Numbered from the stretch's first letter, positions 37,001 to 46,354 are shown. The stretch is DNA of 64,000 nucleotides from Massilia sp. Leaf139 (GCF_001424165.1 NZ_LMOJ01000001.1:337194-401193), one strand, 5' to 3'. Numbers and translations: made by a program. Notes: a model not told the origin generated them from the letters alone.

Positions 37001-37957
37001 ATGCCCCCGCTGTCGCCGCTCGAGACCCCGCTCGTACTTGCCTCCGCCCAGTTGCAGCGCAATACCCCAGCCGCGCTGGCCGGGGCGAAGTCGCCCTTGC
37101 GCGAAGCCTCGCTCGAACTCTGGCGCCGCCGCAACACGGCGCTCGACGCCATCTTCTACGACCTGAAAGTCATCGAGCCCGCCGAGGCCGCCGCGCTGGC
37201 GCCCTGGCTGGCCTGCGAGGGCGCCTTGCTGATCGTGCCGCCCTCGGGCGCAGGCAGCCTGCGCATGTGCCCGGACATCGAGGACTTCGCGCAGGCCGGC
37301 GGCGCGCGTGTGCGCATCCTCGCCGTGGCCGGTGTCGGCAGTTCCGCGCTGGGCACGGCCGCCTATGCCCGCAACGTCGCCGACGCTTTCGGCGAACCGG
37401 TGGCGGCGCTGGTGTCGGGCTACGGCCTGGCCGACCTGTTCACTGAGGCGCTGGGCGGCTGGTTCTGGTTCGGCACGCTCAACCGCATGCGCCACGCGTT
37501 CGAGCAGCTCGACGACCTCACGCGCGGCACCGTGTTCGACCTCAGTCCCGACATGCCGAACGTCGCCCACGCCAGCCTCGACACACGCACGCTGTGCGCG
37601 CTGCTGACGGACGAGCGCTTCCGCTTCGGCCTCCTGACCGGGCATTCGAAGGGCAACCTGGTGATCTCGGAAGCGCTGTACGCGCTGCGCGAAGCCGGGG
37701 CCGACGGGCACTTGGGCGGTGTCGGCATCGTCACCGTCTCCGCCGCGATCGCCATGCCGCCGCGCTACCGCTGGATCGTCGACGTGATGGGGGAGGCAGA
37801 CTGGTTCGGTGCGATGAATTCGAATCCAGCGATCGAGGTCGAGGTGCGGCCGAAGAATGCGTGGCACCACACGAATACGGAGCTGGCGTACCACTTGCCG
37901 GTGCGCGAGGTAATGAGTGCGCTCCGGCGCGAGCGGGGGAGTGCGCTCTTGCAGTGA
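37001..37957 (+). CDS. Unknown protein with lipase-like GHSKG elbow
   Basis: I do not recognise this 318-residue protein. It has no signal peptide. Features include VRILAVAGVGSSALGTAAYA near the middle, an aromatic stretch (GGWFWFGTLNRMRHAFEQL) and a G-x-S-x-G element GHSKGNLVISEALYAL that looks like the nucleophile elbow of an alpha/beta hydrolase. A possible His is in AWHHTNTELAYHLP near the C-terminus. ATG 37001 is preceded by AGGA at the right distance; the in-frame GTG/ATG region back to 36950 was dropped. It may be related to intracellular lipases or PHA-linked hydrolases, unproven. Confidence 0.68.
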   Translation: MPPLSPLETPLVLASAQLQRNTPAALAGAKSPLREASLELWRRRNTALDAIFYDLKVIEPAEAAALAPWLACEGALLIVPPSGAGSLRMCPDIEDFAQAGGARVRILAVAGVGSSALGTAAYARNVADAFGEPVAALVSGYGLADLFTEALGGWFWFGTLNRMRHAFEQLDDLTRGTVFDLSPDMPNVAHASLDTRTLCALLTDERFRFGLLTGHSKGNLVISEALYALREAGADGHLGGVGIVTVSAAIAMPPRYRWIVDVMGEADWFGAMNSNPAIEVEVRPKNAWHHTNTELAYHLPVREVMSALRRERGSALLQ

Positions 37958-37982
37958 GGCGCCGCGGTTTTGCGAACGCCGT

Positions 37983-38053
37983 AACGCGGGCATGCCCGCC
38001 CTACGGTGCACCACCGTTGCCGGTCGTTTCACGTAGGGCGGGCATGCCCGCGT
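37983..38053. repeat. Inverted pair of GTAG hairpin repeats (GGGCATGCCC subtype)
   Basis: A reverse unit at 37983-38004 faces a forward unit at 38033-38053. Both use the perfect palindrome GCGGGCATGCCCGC, as at 17254-17328. The forward unit is also part of the first copy of the 142-bp tandem repeat. Confidence 0.85.
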
Positions 38054-38379
38054 TTTGTGTCGATGCCCACCCGGCCGCCAAAATAATGCCTGCACGCGGT
38101 GGCCGTTCGAACGCGCCCGTAGGCCCGTGGACATGCCGGTGAACCCGGTTCATCACCGTTACCGGTCGTTTCACGTAGGGCGGGCATGCCCGCGTTTTGT
38201 GTCGATGCCCACCCGGCCGCCAAAATAATGCCTGCACGCGGTGGCCGTTCGAGCGCGCCCGTAGGCCCGTGGACATGCCGGTGAACCCGGTTCGTCACCG
38301 TTACCGGTCGTTGCACGTAGGGCGGGCATGCCCGCGTTTCGTGTCCGTGCATACCCGGCCGCAAAAAAAATGCCCGCAC
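38014..38379 (+). repeat. 142-bp tandem repeat, about 2.5 copies
   Basis: Copy 1 is 38014-38155, copy 2 is 38156-38297 (three substitutions apart), and a partial third copy runs from 38298 to about 38379. Each unit contains one GTAG hairpin (GTAG at 38033, 38175 and 38317, exactly 142 apart) and ends of a decayed A-rich terminator stem; the third copy runs into the functional terminator at 38363-38390. This is a recent local duplication, not a CRISPR: the unit is too long and there are no spacers. No gene lies in 37958-38408. Confidence 0.92.
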
Positions 38380-38390
38380 TTGGCGGGCAT
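38363..38390 (-). terminator. Terminator of the M16 peptidase pair
   Basis: On the minus strand the stem ATGCCCGC/GCGGGCAT (38390-38370) is followed by eight T's (38370-38363). It lies 18 bases after the stop of the second M16 gene at 38409. Confidence 0.92.
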
Positions 38391-38408
38391 CGATCCGGAC
38401 AATGCGTC

Positions 38409-39827
38409 TTACTTCTCGCGCACCGTGAACTCGCCGAAGGGCTTCAACTGCTCGGCCACCGCCGCCGGGTCGCCGACCACGACGATCGACTGCGCCTCCG
38501 GTGCGAAATACTTCTTCGACACGTCGCGCACCTGCTGCGGCGTCACCTTCTGGATCAGCGGCACGTACTGGCCGAGGAACTCGGGCGGCAGGCCGATCAG
38601 CCAGTTCTGCGCCAGCGTGCTCGCCACGGCGCCCTGCAGCTGGTTGCTGATCAGGTAGCCGCCGGCGACATAACGCTTGTTCATCGTCATTTCGTCCGCG
38701 GGCACCAGTTCGCTGCCGATGCGCTTGTACTCGTTCATGTATTCAGTCAGCGCCGCGCCCGTGACTTCGTTGCGCACGTCGGCGCCGCCGACGATGGCGC
38801 CGCCGACGCGGTTCATGCGCGCACCGGCCGAAGCGCCGTAGGTATAGCCCTTCTGCTCGCGCAGGTTGATGTTGACGCGGCTGGAGAAGCCGCCGCCGAG
38901 GATGGTGCTGGCCAGGCGCAGCGGCACCTGTTCGTCGGCGCTGGCCTGGATGCCGGGGCCGCCGACGCGGATGGTCGACTGCACGCTGCCGCCGCGCTGG
39001 AGCAGGATGCGCGCGGGCTTGGCCGCGCGCGGCGCCGGCGCCGTGTCGGCCAGCGCCGGGCCTGCGGCCTTCCAGTCGCCGAACGCGGCCTGGGCCAGCT
39101 TCATCGCCTCGGCCTCGCCGATGCGGCCGGTGATCACCAGCAGGGCGCGATCGGGACGGAAGCGCTTGGCGTGTTCGAGGCGCAGCAGTTCCTGGGTAGT
39201 GGTGGTGATCGAGGCCTCGGTCGGCTGGGTGTAGCCGTACGGGTGCTCGCCGTACACGGCCTGGTTGATCGCGCGTTCGGCGCGGAAGCGCGGGGTGGCT
39301 TCGGCCGCGCGCAGGGCCTGCAGCGCGTTGGCCTTGGCCAGCTCGACTTCCTTGGCCGGGAAGTTCGGCGTGCGCGCCACTTCGGCCAGCAGCGACATCA
39401 TGTTCCCGGCCTGCGAAGCCACCGCATTGGCCTGGACGAAGATGCCGTCCGAGGCCGCGCCGGCGGCGACCGATCCGCCCATGCCCTGGGCCGCTTCGGC
39501 GATCGCGCGCGAGTCGCGCTTGGCGCTGCCTTCGTTGACCATCGAGGCCAGCAGGCTGGCGAAGCCGGGATGCGCCTTGTCGTCGGCCGCATAGCCGGCG
39601 CCGCGCACGGCCAGCACGTAGTCCACGCGCGGCAGGCCCTGGCGCGGCACGACCCAGACGATCATGCCGTTGGAGAGGGTCTTCTTGACGATCTTCGGCG
39701 TCGGGATCGGCTTGTCCTTGCCGTAGGGCGGCATGGCGTTGGCCTTGGCGGCGGCGGGTGCGTCGGCAGCGAACGCATGTGGGGCGAAGGCCAGCGAGAC
39801 GGCCAGTGTCAGCATCAGTGCTTTCAT
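38409..39827 (-). CDS. M16-family peptidase subunit without HxxEH
   Basis: The 472-residue protein from ATG 39827 has a signal peptide (MKALMLTLAVSLAFAPHAFA). It follows the M16 fold: PKIVKKTLSNGMIVWVV at the start and LREQKGYTYGASAG in the C-terminal half, which carries the conserved Arg/Tyr substrate motif. The zinc motif region reads ASLLASMVNEGSAKRD with no HxxEH, so this subunit is catalytically silent. Its partner, encoded upstream with an 11-base gap, has the metal site. The two should form a heterodimer like mitochondrial processing peptidase or bacterial PqqL-type pairs, in the periplasm. Confidence 0.9.
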   Translation of the reverse strand: MKALMLTLAVSLAFAPHAFAADAPAAAKANAMPPYGKDKPIPTPKIVKKTLSNGMIVWVVPRQGLPRVDYVLAVRGAGYAADDKAHPGFASLLASMVNEGSAKRDSRAIAEAAQGMGGSVAAGAASDGIFVQANAVASQAGNMMSLLAEVARTPNFPAKEVELAKANALQALRAAEATPRFRAERAINQAVYGEHPYGYTQPTEASITTTTQELLRLEHAKRFRPDRALLVITGRIGEAEAMKLAQAAFGDWKAAGPALADTAPAPRAAKPARILLQRGGSVQSTIRVGGPGIQASADEQVPLRLASTILGGGFSSRVNINLREQKGYTYGASAGARMNRVGGAIVGGADVRNEVTGAALTEYMNEYKRIGSELVPADEMTMNKRYVAGGYLISNQLQGAVASTLAQNWLIGLPPEFLGQYVPLIQKVTPQQVRDVSKKYFAPEAQSIVVVGDPAAVAEQLKPFGEFTVREK

Positions 39828-39838
39828 CGATGCGCTCC

Positions 39839-41272
39839 TTACTTCTGTGCGCCGGCAGCCGGCTTGGTTTGTGCGCCGACAGCCGGCGCAGATTGGGCAC
39901 CGGCAGCCGCGGTCTTGGCGACGGGCTTGCGGTCGATGACGGTGCGGTTGTTCTTGACCAGGTAGATCGAGGCGGCGCGCTGGATGTCCTTCGAGCTCAC
40001 GCCTTCGATCCAGCCGGGGATCTTGTTGACGACGTTCGCGTCGCCCCACAGGGTCTGCAGGCGCGCCAGGGTGTCGGCGCGGCTGATGAAGCTTTCCAGG
40101 CCGTTGTTCCAGTCCGCCAGCATGCGCGTCTTGACGCGCTTGAGGGTCGCGTCGTCGACGCCGTTCGTGACGATCCTGGCGATCTCCTCGTCCATCGCGT
40201 TGAGGATGGTGTCGGCGTTCGTCGTCGGCTTGTACATCGCGTAGACGGTGAACAGGGTGGGGCCGTCGAATTCCCACGGGCTGGTGAGACCGAACAGGAC
40301 GTCGGTGTTCAGCGCCAGTTCGCGGCCCTTGACCAGGCCCTGGTACAGGACGGAGGCGTCGCCGCCGGCCAGCAGTTCGCCCAGCACGGCCATCGGCGCC
40401 TGGTCAGGGCTGCCGCGCTCCGGCATCTTCCAGGCGGCGGCCAGCGCCGGCACCTGGGCCAGGGCGTCGCTCTGCTCGATGCGCTTTTCGACCTTATTCA
40501 GCGGTTCGGAGAAGTCGCCGCCTTTCGGCACCGGCCGCGCCGGAATGCCGCCGAAGTATTTCTGGGCCAGCGCGAAGCCTTGCGCCGGGGTGACGTCGCC
40601 GGCGATCGCCAGCACCGCGTTGTTCGGGCCGTAGTAGTCGCGGTGGAAGGCGCGCACGTCTTCCAGGCTGGCGTTCTCCAGGTCTTCGAAGCTGCCGTAG
40701 CCATCGTGGTTGTTCTCCCACTTCTGGAAGGCGTGCTGGCCGATGTCGATCCACATGAAGCCGCCGTAAGGCTGGTTCTTCACGTTGACGCGGATTTCTT
40801 CCTTGACCACGTCCTGCTGGTTCTTCAGCGTTTCCTTGTTGAAGTCGAGTGTCTTCATGCGGTCGGCTTCCAGCCACAGGATCGGTTCGAGCGAGGAGGC
40901 CGGCGCCGTTTCGATGTAGTTGGTGAAGTCGGCGCGGGTCGAGCCGTTGTTGCGGCCGCCGCCGCCGGTGATGGTCTTGTCGAAGACGCCCTTCGGCGCG
41001 TTCGGCGTGCCCTGGAACATCAGGTGCTCGAACAGGTGGGCGAAGCCGGTGCGGTTCTTCGGCTCGAGGCGCATGCCGACGTGGTAGACGACGGAGACGC
41101 CGACGGTGGGCGAGCTGTGGTCTTCGGTGACGATGACCGTCAGGCCGTTGTCGAGTTTTCTGGTGTGGACCGGCAGATCCCACTTGTCGCCCGTCGCCGC
41201 TGCGGGAGCGGCAAGGACGGAGAACGACAAGCCGAGCCCGGCCAGCAGGACGGGAAGTTGGCGCATGCGCAT
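39839..41272 (-). CDS. M16-family zinc peptidase, active subunit
   Basis: The 477-residue protein has a signal peptide (MRMRQLPVLLAGLGLSFSVL, cleavage near AAPA). The inverted zinc site is H79-x-x-E82-H83 (GFAHLFEHLMFQGTP), with the third ligand likely in DVVKEEIRVN further on. The C-terminus is Ala/Pro/Gln-rich. GAGG six bases upstream supports ATG 41272; an open frame extending far upstream is just GC-rich readthrough. It is the first gene of the pair and provides catalysis for the silent partner. Substrate unknown; related enzymes degrade short peptides or act on secreted polypeptides. Confidence 0.92.
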   Translation of the reverse strand: MRMRQLPVLLAGLGLSFSVLAAPAAATGDKWDLPVHTRKLDNGLTVIVTEDHSSPTVGVSVVYHVGMRLEPKNRTGFAHLFEHLMFQGTPNAPKGVFDKTITGGGGRNNGSTRADFTNYIETAPASSLEPILWLEADRMKTLDFNKETLKNQQDVVKEEIRVNVKNQPYGGFMWIDIGQHAFQKWENNHDGYGSFEDLENASLEDVRAFHRDYYGPNNAVLAIAGDVTPAQGFALAQKYFGGIPARPVPKGGDFSEPLNKVEKRIEQSDALAQVPALAAAWKMPERGSPDQAPMAVLGELLAGGDASVLYQGLVKGRELALNTDVLFGLTSPWEFDGPTLFTVYAMYKPTTNADTILNAMDEEIARIVTNGVDDATLKRVKTRMLADWNNGLESFISRADTLARLQTLWGDANVVNKIPGWIEGVSSKDIQRAASIYLVKNNRTVIDRKPVAKTAAAGAQSAPAVGAQTKPAAGAQK

Positions 41273-41656
41273 TGATGACCTCGAATAGATGGCTGAGTCG
41301 AATGAAAATCCACCGCGCGGGCACGTGCGGGGAGCATTCAATCTTAGCGCAAGGACATGCAATTCATTAATTTTTTTATATATGCATGCCGGCCCTGTGC
41401 CGGACGAACACGACGCCGATTTGTCGTCCTGTCCCCGGAATCGGCAGTCTGTCGCAATCCGGGCTGCTCTGCATGAGGCGCTTGCTATAGTGATCTCATT
41501 GGCAAACTGTACAAAAATTGTCGGGTAATCACGGTTTTGCTGGAAACCGGCAAGGCTTGCTGGTAGGGTGGCGCGCGACGCAGTCTGTATTGACAGGATG
41601 TTGAAAAGACTCGGCAGGGCCACGAACAAGAACATGCAACGGAAGCGGAGAAGCAC
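41273..41656. other. Divergent intergenic region
   Basis: No gene is seen in these 384 bases. They must hold promoters for the M16 pair (minus) and the DUF2807 gene (plus). An extended -10 TGCTATAGT at 41483-41491 fits a plus-strand promoter. An AT-rich tract (about 41365-41390) lies nearer the M16 genes. A partial GTAG repeat begins at 41563 (GTAGGGTGGCGCGCG) without a full second arm. Confidence 0.5.
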
Positions 41657-42424
41657 ATGACCAAATTTTTCAAGCTCGGCCTGGCGGCCCTCGGACTGCT
41701 GGCGCTGGTGCGCATGGCATCGGCCGCGCCGGAGACCACTACTGAAACCCGCCCGCTGGACGCGCGCGTGGTGCGCATCAAGATCGATGGCGTGGTCGAC
41801 CTGCGGGTGCGCCAGGGCAATCCAGCCACGCTGGTGCTCACCGGCGACCCGCGCTGGATCGCGCAGATGACGACGCTGCAAAGCGGCGACACGGTCGTGA
41901 TCGGCACCGAAGCGCGCGAAACGCGCATGAACCGCAGGAATGGCGTGCGCGCCGAGATCGTGATGCCGAACCTGCGCGAAGTGAGTTCGGAGAGCGTCGG
42001 CATGACCGAAATCACGGGTTTCCGCGGCGAGGAGCTGGAACTCTCGCTCGACGGCGCCGGCTCGATGAACGTGAACGCGGACTTCCGCCTGATTTCCGCC
42101 AGCCTGGGCGGCGTGGGCAGCATGCGGCTGGCCGGCATGAACAGCGAACGCATCACGCTCGACCTGCAGGGCGCCGGCTACGTGACCCTGGTCGGGCGCA
42201 GCAAGATGCTGAAAGCGGAACTGGGCGGTCTGGGTGGACTCGATGCGCAGCAGTTCGCGGCCGACAGCGTGACGCTGGAGCTGTCGGGCCTGGGCAACGC
42301 CACGGTCACGGCGCACCAGAGCGCGAACCTGAACCTGTCGGGCATGGGTTCGGTCACAGTCTACGGCAAGCCGCTCAATCGCCGGGTGAGCGTCGACGGA
42401 CTGGGCAAGGTCAGCTGGAAGTAA
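41657..42424 (+). CDS. DUF2807 (head GIN domain) secreted protein
   Basis: The 255-residue protein has a signal peptide (MTKFFKLGLAALGLLALVRM, cleavage near ASA) and a right-handed beta-solenoid of short repeats: LDGAGSMNVNADF, LGGVGSMRLAGM, LQGAGYVTLVGR, LGGLGGLDAQQF, LSGLGNATVTAH, LSGMGSVTVYG. This is the putative auto-transporter adhesin head GIN domain. Such proteins are exported; function is unclear, with cell-surface binding suggested. Each turn is about 20 residues, with a G-x-G-x hydrophobic core. Confidence 0.85.
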   Translation: MTKFFKLGLAALGLLALVRMASAAPETTTETRPLDARVVRIKIDGVVDLRVRQGNPATLVLTGDPRWIAQMTTLQSGDTVVIGTEARETRMNRRNGVRAEIVMPNLREVSSESVGMTEITGFRGEELELSLDGAGSMNVNADFRLISASLGGVGSMRLAGMNSERITLDLQGAGYVTLVGRSKMLKAELGGLGGLDAQQFAADSVTLELSGLGNATVTAHQSANLNLSGMGSVTVYGKPLNRRVSVDGLGKVSWK

Positions 42425-42487
42425 TCGATTGCGTGTCTAAAAAATGGCAGTAAAGGTAGGCGAAAGACCGATCTACGCACAGAGACA

Positions 42488-43108
42488 ATGAAAAAATTCA
42501 CAGTAGCGATCCTGCTGGCGCTGGGGCTGAGTTTCGGCTTGGCCGGCACGGCGCAGGCGGGCTTCCCCGAGGGAGCCAGCGCCTACAACGCGCGCAATTA
42601 CGCGCAGGCGATGAAGGAAATCGCGCCTTTGGCGCGCGCCGGCCACGCCGATGCCCAGCACTTGCTGGGCTTGATGTATTACATGGGCCGCGGCGTCGCG
42701 CGCGATTACAAGCAGGCGTTCCAATGGCACCTGAAGGCAGCGCAGCAGGGCAAGTCCGACGCCCAGTACGTCGTGGGCGCCATGTACTACACCGGCAACG
42801 CCGTGCCGCAAGACCAGAAGCATGCCGTCACCTGGTTCCGCAAGGCGGCCGAGCAGGGCCACGGCGAAGCCCAGCACGCGCTCGGGCTGATGTACCGCTA
42901 TCACGTGGCCGGCGTGCCGGGCGACCCGGTGATCGCCTACATGCTGTGGAACCTGGCCGCGGCCGGCGGCAACCACAATGCGGTGGGCCAGCGCGCGGCC
43001 ATCGCCAAGACCATGACGCAGGAGCAGATCGAGGAGGCGCAGGCCTTGTCGCGCACCTGGAAGGTGGGGACGCCGCTACCGTCGCAGTCGAAGACGGGTG
43101 GAGGCTGA
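42488..43108 (+). CDS. Sel1-repeat exported protein
   Basis: The 206-residue protein has a signal peptide (MKKFTVAILLALGLSFGLAG, cleavage near AQAG) and three to four Sel1-like helical repeats: ADAQHLLGLMYYMGRGVARDY, SDAQYVVGAMYYTGNAVPQD and GEAQHALGLMYRYHVAGVPG. Sel1 repeats are protein-binding scaffolds. It follows the DUF2807 gene by 63 bases and may be co-transcribed. No enzymatic domain. Confidence 0.88.
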   Translation: MKKFTVAILLALGLSFGLAGTAQAGFPEGASAYNARNYAQAMKEIAPLARAGHADAQHLLGLMYYMGRGVARDYKQAFQWHLKAAQQGKSDAQYVVGAMYYTGNAVPQDQKHAVTWFRKAAEQGHGEAQHALGLMYRYHVAGVPGDPVIAYMLWNLAAAGGNHNAVGQRAAIAKTMTQEQIEEAQALSRTWKVGTPLPSQSKTGGG

Positions 43109-43131
43109 TCCCGCACTGGTTACTCTGGACA

Positions 43132-43193
43132 GTAGGGTGGGCGGCGCATACGTCGCCAGTGCGCCGGGCGAAGGGTCAAGCCGCGCACCCTAC
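43132..43193. repeat. Long-form GTAG hairpin repeat
   Basis: GTAGGGTGGGCGGC (43132-43145) and GCCGCGCACCCTAC (43180-43193) are complementary at 13 of 14 positions, flanking a 34-base interior. It is the only copy where the GTAG foot pairs with a CTAC end across a long loop. The 101-bp palindrome begins on the next base. Confidence 0.75.
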
Positions 43194-43294
43194 GAGCGTG
43201 TGAAAAAATCGCCATGGCTGCGTTGCATCGTCTCGCCGTACCTTTGTACTGTCTTCGACGATGCGCCTTGCCCTGACGATTTTTTCACACGCTC
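43194..43294. repeat. 101-bp palindromic element, copy 2
   Basis: The ends GAGCGTGTGAAAAAATCG (43194-43211) and its exact complement (43277-43294) form an 18-bp perfect stem. An inner pair GCATCGTC (43226-43233) and GACGATGC (43257-43264) also matches. Core sequence and total length equal those of the copy at 917-1017, but the arms differ. With the preceding GTAG repeat it fills most of the 320-base gap before the large M16 gene; the rest shows nothing clear. Confidence 0.85.
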
Positions 43295-43428
43295 TACGGG
43301 TCTGTGCCTCGCGCCCACACGGTCATGAACACGTTGTAGCAATCAGGAAATTGCAATAGTATCCAGAACCTTGGGCGTGCCGGCCGACCGCGCGCCGACC
43401 GTTCGTATTCTTGTGAGGAATTGATTGC

Positions 43429-46287
43429 ATGAAGATTGTTAGCCCGACCCTCCTGCTGGCCGCCTGCGTGGCGTCCACCTTCGCGGGAACCGCAGCGGCG
43501 CCGGCCCACGCCGCTGCCGTACAGAAAGCAGCCGCGAAAGCCGCCGCACCCGCGCTGAAGGTGGACTTCCAGAAGTTCACGCTGCCCAACGGCCTGGAGG
43601 TGATCTTCCACATCGATCGTTCCGATCCGGTGGTCGCCGTCAACCTGACGGCCCACGTCGGCTCGAGCCGCGAGAAGGTGGGGCGCACGGGCTTCGCCCA
43701 CCTGTTCGAACACCTGCTGTTCCTGGAATCGGAAAACCTCGGCAAGGGCGGGCTCGACAAGATGACGGCGCGCATCGGCGGCTCCGGCGCCAACGGCTCG
43801 ACCTCGCAGGACCGCACCAACTACCTGCAGACGGTGCCGAAGGACGCGCTGGAAAAGATGATCTGGGCCGAAGCGGACAAGCTCGGCTGGTTCATCAACA
43901 CCGTGACCGATCCGGTGCTGGCCAAGGAAAAGCAGGTCGTCAAGAACGAAAAACGCCAGGGCGTCGACAACGCGCCTTACGGACACACCCGCTACGTCAT
44001 CAACAAGGCCCTGTACCCGGCCGACCATCCGTACAACTGGCAGGTGATCGGCTCGCTCGACGACCTGCAGAACGCGACCCTGGACGACGTCAAGGAATTC
44101 TTCCGCCTCTGGTACGTGCCGAACAACGTGACCCTGGTACTGGCCGGCGACTTCGATCCCGTCCAGGCGCGCAAATGGGTCGAGAAGTATTTTTCCGAGA
44201 TCAAGCGCGGCGAGGCGGTGAAGCCGATGGTCAAGCGTCCGGGCGTCGTCAAGCAGACCGTGAAGCTGGCGCACGAGGACAACTTCGCCAAGCTGCCGGA
44301 ACTGACCATGGCCTGGCCGACCGTCGAAGACCTGCATCCGGATTCGTACGCGCTGGAGGTGCTGGCCGAATACCTGTCGCAGACCAAGCGCGCACCCTTC
44401 TACCAGGTGCTGGTGGAAGACGCCAAACTCGCGCCGAACGTCCAGATCGGCAACCAGGCCTCGGAACTGGCGGGCCAGTTCATGCTGCGCATCCGCGCCT
44501 TCGAAAATAAACCCCTCGACCAGGTGGCGGGCGCGGTCGACCAGGCCTTCGCCAAGTTCGAGAAAGAGGGCATCGCCGAGAAAGACCTGAACCGCATCAA
44601 GGCTGGCCTGGAAACCCGTTTCTACAACTCGGTGTCGAGCGTGCTCGGCAAGTCGGCGCTGCTGGCCGAGTACAACTACCTGACCGGCAATCCGGGCTAT
44701 GTGAGCGAAGGCGTCAGAAAGACCCTGGCCGTGACGGGCGCCGACGTGCGCCGCGTGTACGACACCTACATCAAGGGCAAGCCTTTCGTGGCCACCAGCT
44801 TCGTCCCGAAAGGCAAGCTGGCGCTGGCGCTGACGGGCTCCAGCAAGGCCGAGGTCGTCGAAGAGAAAGTGGTGCAGGGCGCCGAGAACGCGGTCGATCC
44901 GAGCGCGAACGCGGAGTACGCCAAGACCCCGTCCAGCTTCGACCGCAGCAAGGAGCCGCCCTACGGCGAGACGCCTGCCGTGAAGGTGCCGGCCGTGTGG
45001 AACACGACGCTCGCCAACGGCATGCGCGTGGCCGGCATCGAGAACCGCGAAGTGCCGCTGGTGCAGTTCGACATCGCCATCGACGGCGGCCTGCTGCTCG
45101 ATAAACTCGACAAGGTCGGCGTGGCCAACCTGATGGCGCGCCTGATGACCCAGGGCACCGCGACCAAGACCCCGCAGGAACTGGAAGAGGCGATCCTGCA
45201 GCTGGGCGCGACGATCAACGTGACTGCCCGTACCGAGGACGTGCGCATCAGCGTCACGACCCTGGCGCGCAACTACGCCGCGACCCTGGATCTGGTGCAA
45301 GAGATCCTGCTGCAGCCGCGCTGGGACGAAAAAGAATTCGCCCTCATCAAGCAAAGCGTGCTGAGCCAGATCCGCCAGCAGGAAGCCGATCCGAATGCCC
45401 TGGCCAGCATCAATTTCGCCAAGCTGGTCTATGCGAAGGACGATCTCCGCTCGCGCAACATCCTGGGCACCGCCGAGACCGTGAACGCGATCACCATCGA
45501 CGACCTGAAGGCCTATTACGCCGCCAACCTGACCCCGTCGAACGCGCGCATGCATGTGGTCGGCGCCTTGCCGAAGGCGACCGTCACGCGTTCGCTCGCG
45601 AAGCTGGAGCGCGCCTGGAAGGCCAAGCCGGTCGCGCTGCCGGCGCCATCGAAGGTGGCGAGCGGCGCGCCGGCCAAGGTCTATTTCGTCGACGTGCCGG
45701 ATGCCAAGCAGTCGGTGCTGCACGTGGGCTACCGCGCGCTGGCCGTGACCGATCCCGACTACTACCCGGCGACCGTGATGAACTACATCCTGGGCGGCGG
45801 TGGCTTCGCTTCGCGCCTGACCCAGCAACTGCGTGAAGGCAAGGGCTACACCTACGGCATCAATTCGAGCTTCTCGGGCACCGGGAGCGCCGGGCCCTTC
45901 ATCATCGCCAGCGGCGTGCGCAGCAACGTGACTTTGGAATCGGCGCAGCTGGTGAAGGAGATCCTGCAGACCTACCCAAGCACCTATTCGGCAGCCGACC
46001 TCGAGACGACCCGCAACTTCCTCGTCAAGAGCAACGCCCGCGCCTTCGAGACGGCCGCGGCCAAGCTGGGGATGCTGGACAACATCAGCAAGTACGGCTG
46101 GCGCCCGGACTACGTGAAGGAGCGCGAGCAGATCGTCAAGGCGATGACCCTGCCGCGCATCCATGCGCTGTCGGAGAAATACCTGGATCCGTCGAAGATG
46201 GTGTGGCTGGTGGTGGGCGATGCGAAGACCCAGCTGCCGCGGATGAAGGCGCTGGGGCTTGATGAGCCGGTGTTGATCAGCAAATAA
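43429..46287 (+). CDS. Two-domain M16 zinc peptidase
   Basis: The 952-residue protein has a signal peptide (about 1-28). Two M16 units are fused: the first (about 45-470) has the zinc site H91-x-x-E94-H95 (GFAHLFEHLLFLE) and NEKRQGVDNAPYG; the second (about 520-940) lacks HxxEH and carries LREGKGYTYGINSS. This is the pitrilysin-like layout, in one chain, of what the nearby 38.4-41.3 kb gene pair does in two. It should be a periplasmic oligopeptidase. The neighbourhood thus holds three M16 genes in 8 kb. Confidence 0.93.
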   Translation: MKIVSPTLLLAACVASTFAGTAAAPAHAAAVQKAAAKAAAPALKVDFQKFTLPNGLEVIFHIDRSDPVVAVNLTAHVGSSREKVGRTGFAHLFEHLLFLESENLGKGGLDKMTARIGGSGANGSTSQDRTNYLQTVPKDALEKMIWAEADKLGWFINTVTDPVLAKEKQVVKNEKRQGVDNAPYGHTRYVINKALYPADHPYNWQVIGSLDDLQNATLDDVKEFFRLWYVPNNVTLVLAGDFDPVQARKWVEKYFSEIKRGEAVKPMVKRPGVVKQTVKLAHEDNFAKLPELTMAWPTVEDLHPDSYALEVLAEYLSQTKRAPFYQVLVEDAKLAPNVQIGNQASELAGQFMLRIRAFENKPLDQVAGAVDQAFAKFEKEGIAEKDLNRIKAGLETRFYNSVSSVLGKSALLAEYNYLTGNPGYVSEGVRKTLAVTGADVRRVYDTYIKGKPFVATSFVPKGKLALALTGSSKAEVVEEKVVQGAENAVDPSANAEYAKTPSSFDRSKEPPYGETPAVKVPAVWNTTLANGMRVAGIENREVPLVQFDIAIDGGLLLDKLDKVGVANLMARLMTQGTATKTPQELEEAILQLGATINVTARTEDVRISVTTLARNYAATLDLVQEILLQPRWDEKEFALIKQSVLSQIRQQEADPNALASINFAKLVYAKDDLRSRNILGTAETVNAITIDDLKAYYAANLTPSNARMHVVGALPKATVTRSLAKLERAWKAKPVALPAPSKVASGAPAKVYFVDVPDAKQSVLHVGYRALAVTDPDYYPATVMNYILGGGGFASRLTQQLREGKGYTYGINSSFSGTGSAGPFIIASGVRSNVTLESAQLVKEILQTYPSTYSAADLETTRNFLVKSNARAFETAAAKLGMLDNISKYGWRPDYVKEREQIVKAMTLPRIHALSEKYLDPSKMVWLVVGDAKTQLPRMKALGLDEPVLISK

Positions 46288-46354
46288 TCGCCCGGCGATT
46301 TGTAATACGTAGCGGCGAGATCATCGGGCACGATGACGGAGCCGGTACGTATCA

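Noticed and set aside
38014-38379. CRISPR-like array
   Set aside because: Unit is 142 bp, contiguous and without unique spacers; no cas genes nearby.
38409-40277. 622-codon version of the second M16 gene
   Set aside because: The extension overlaps the first M16 gene in another frame; signal peptide at 39827 fixes the start.
39839-42316. 825-codon version of the M16 peptidase
   Set aside because: The extra N-terminal part runs through the intergenic region and antisense to the DUF2807 gene; signal peptide and GAGG fix the start at 41272.
43294-46164. 956-codon open frame antisense to the large M16 gene
   Set aside because: Same GC-bias effect; no domain and no ribosome-binding site.
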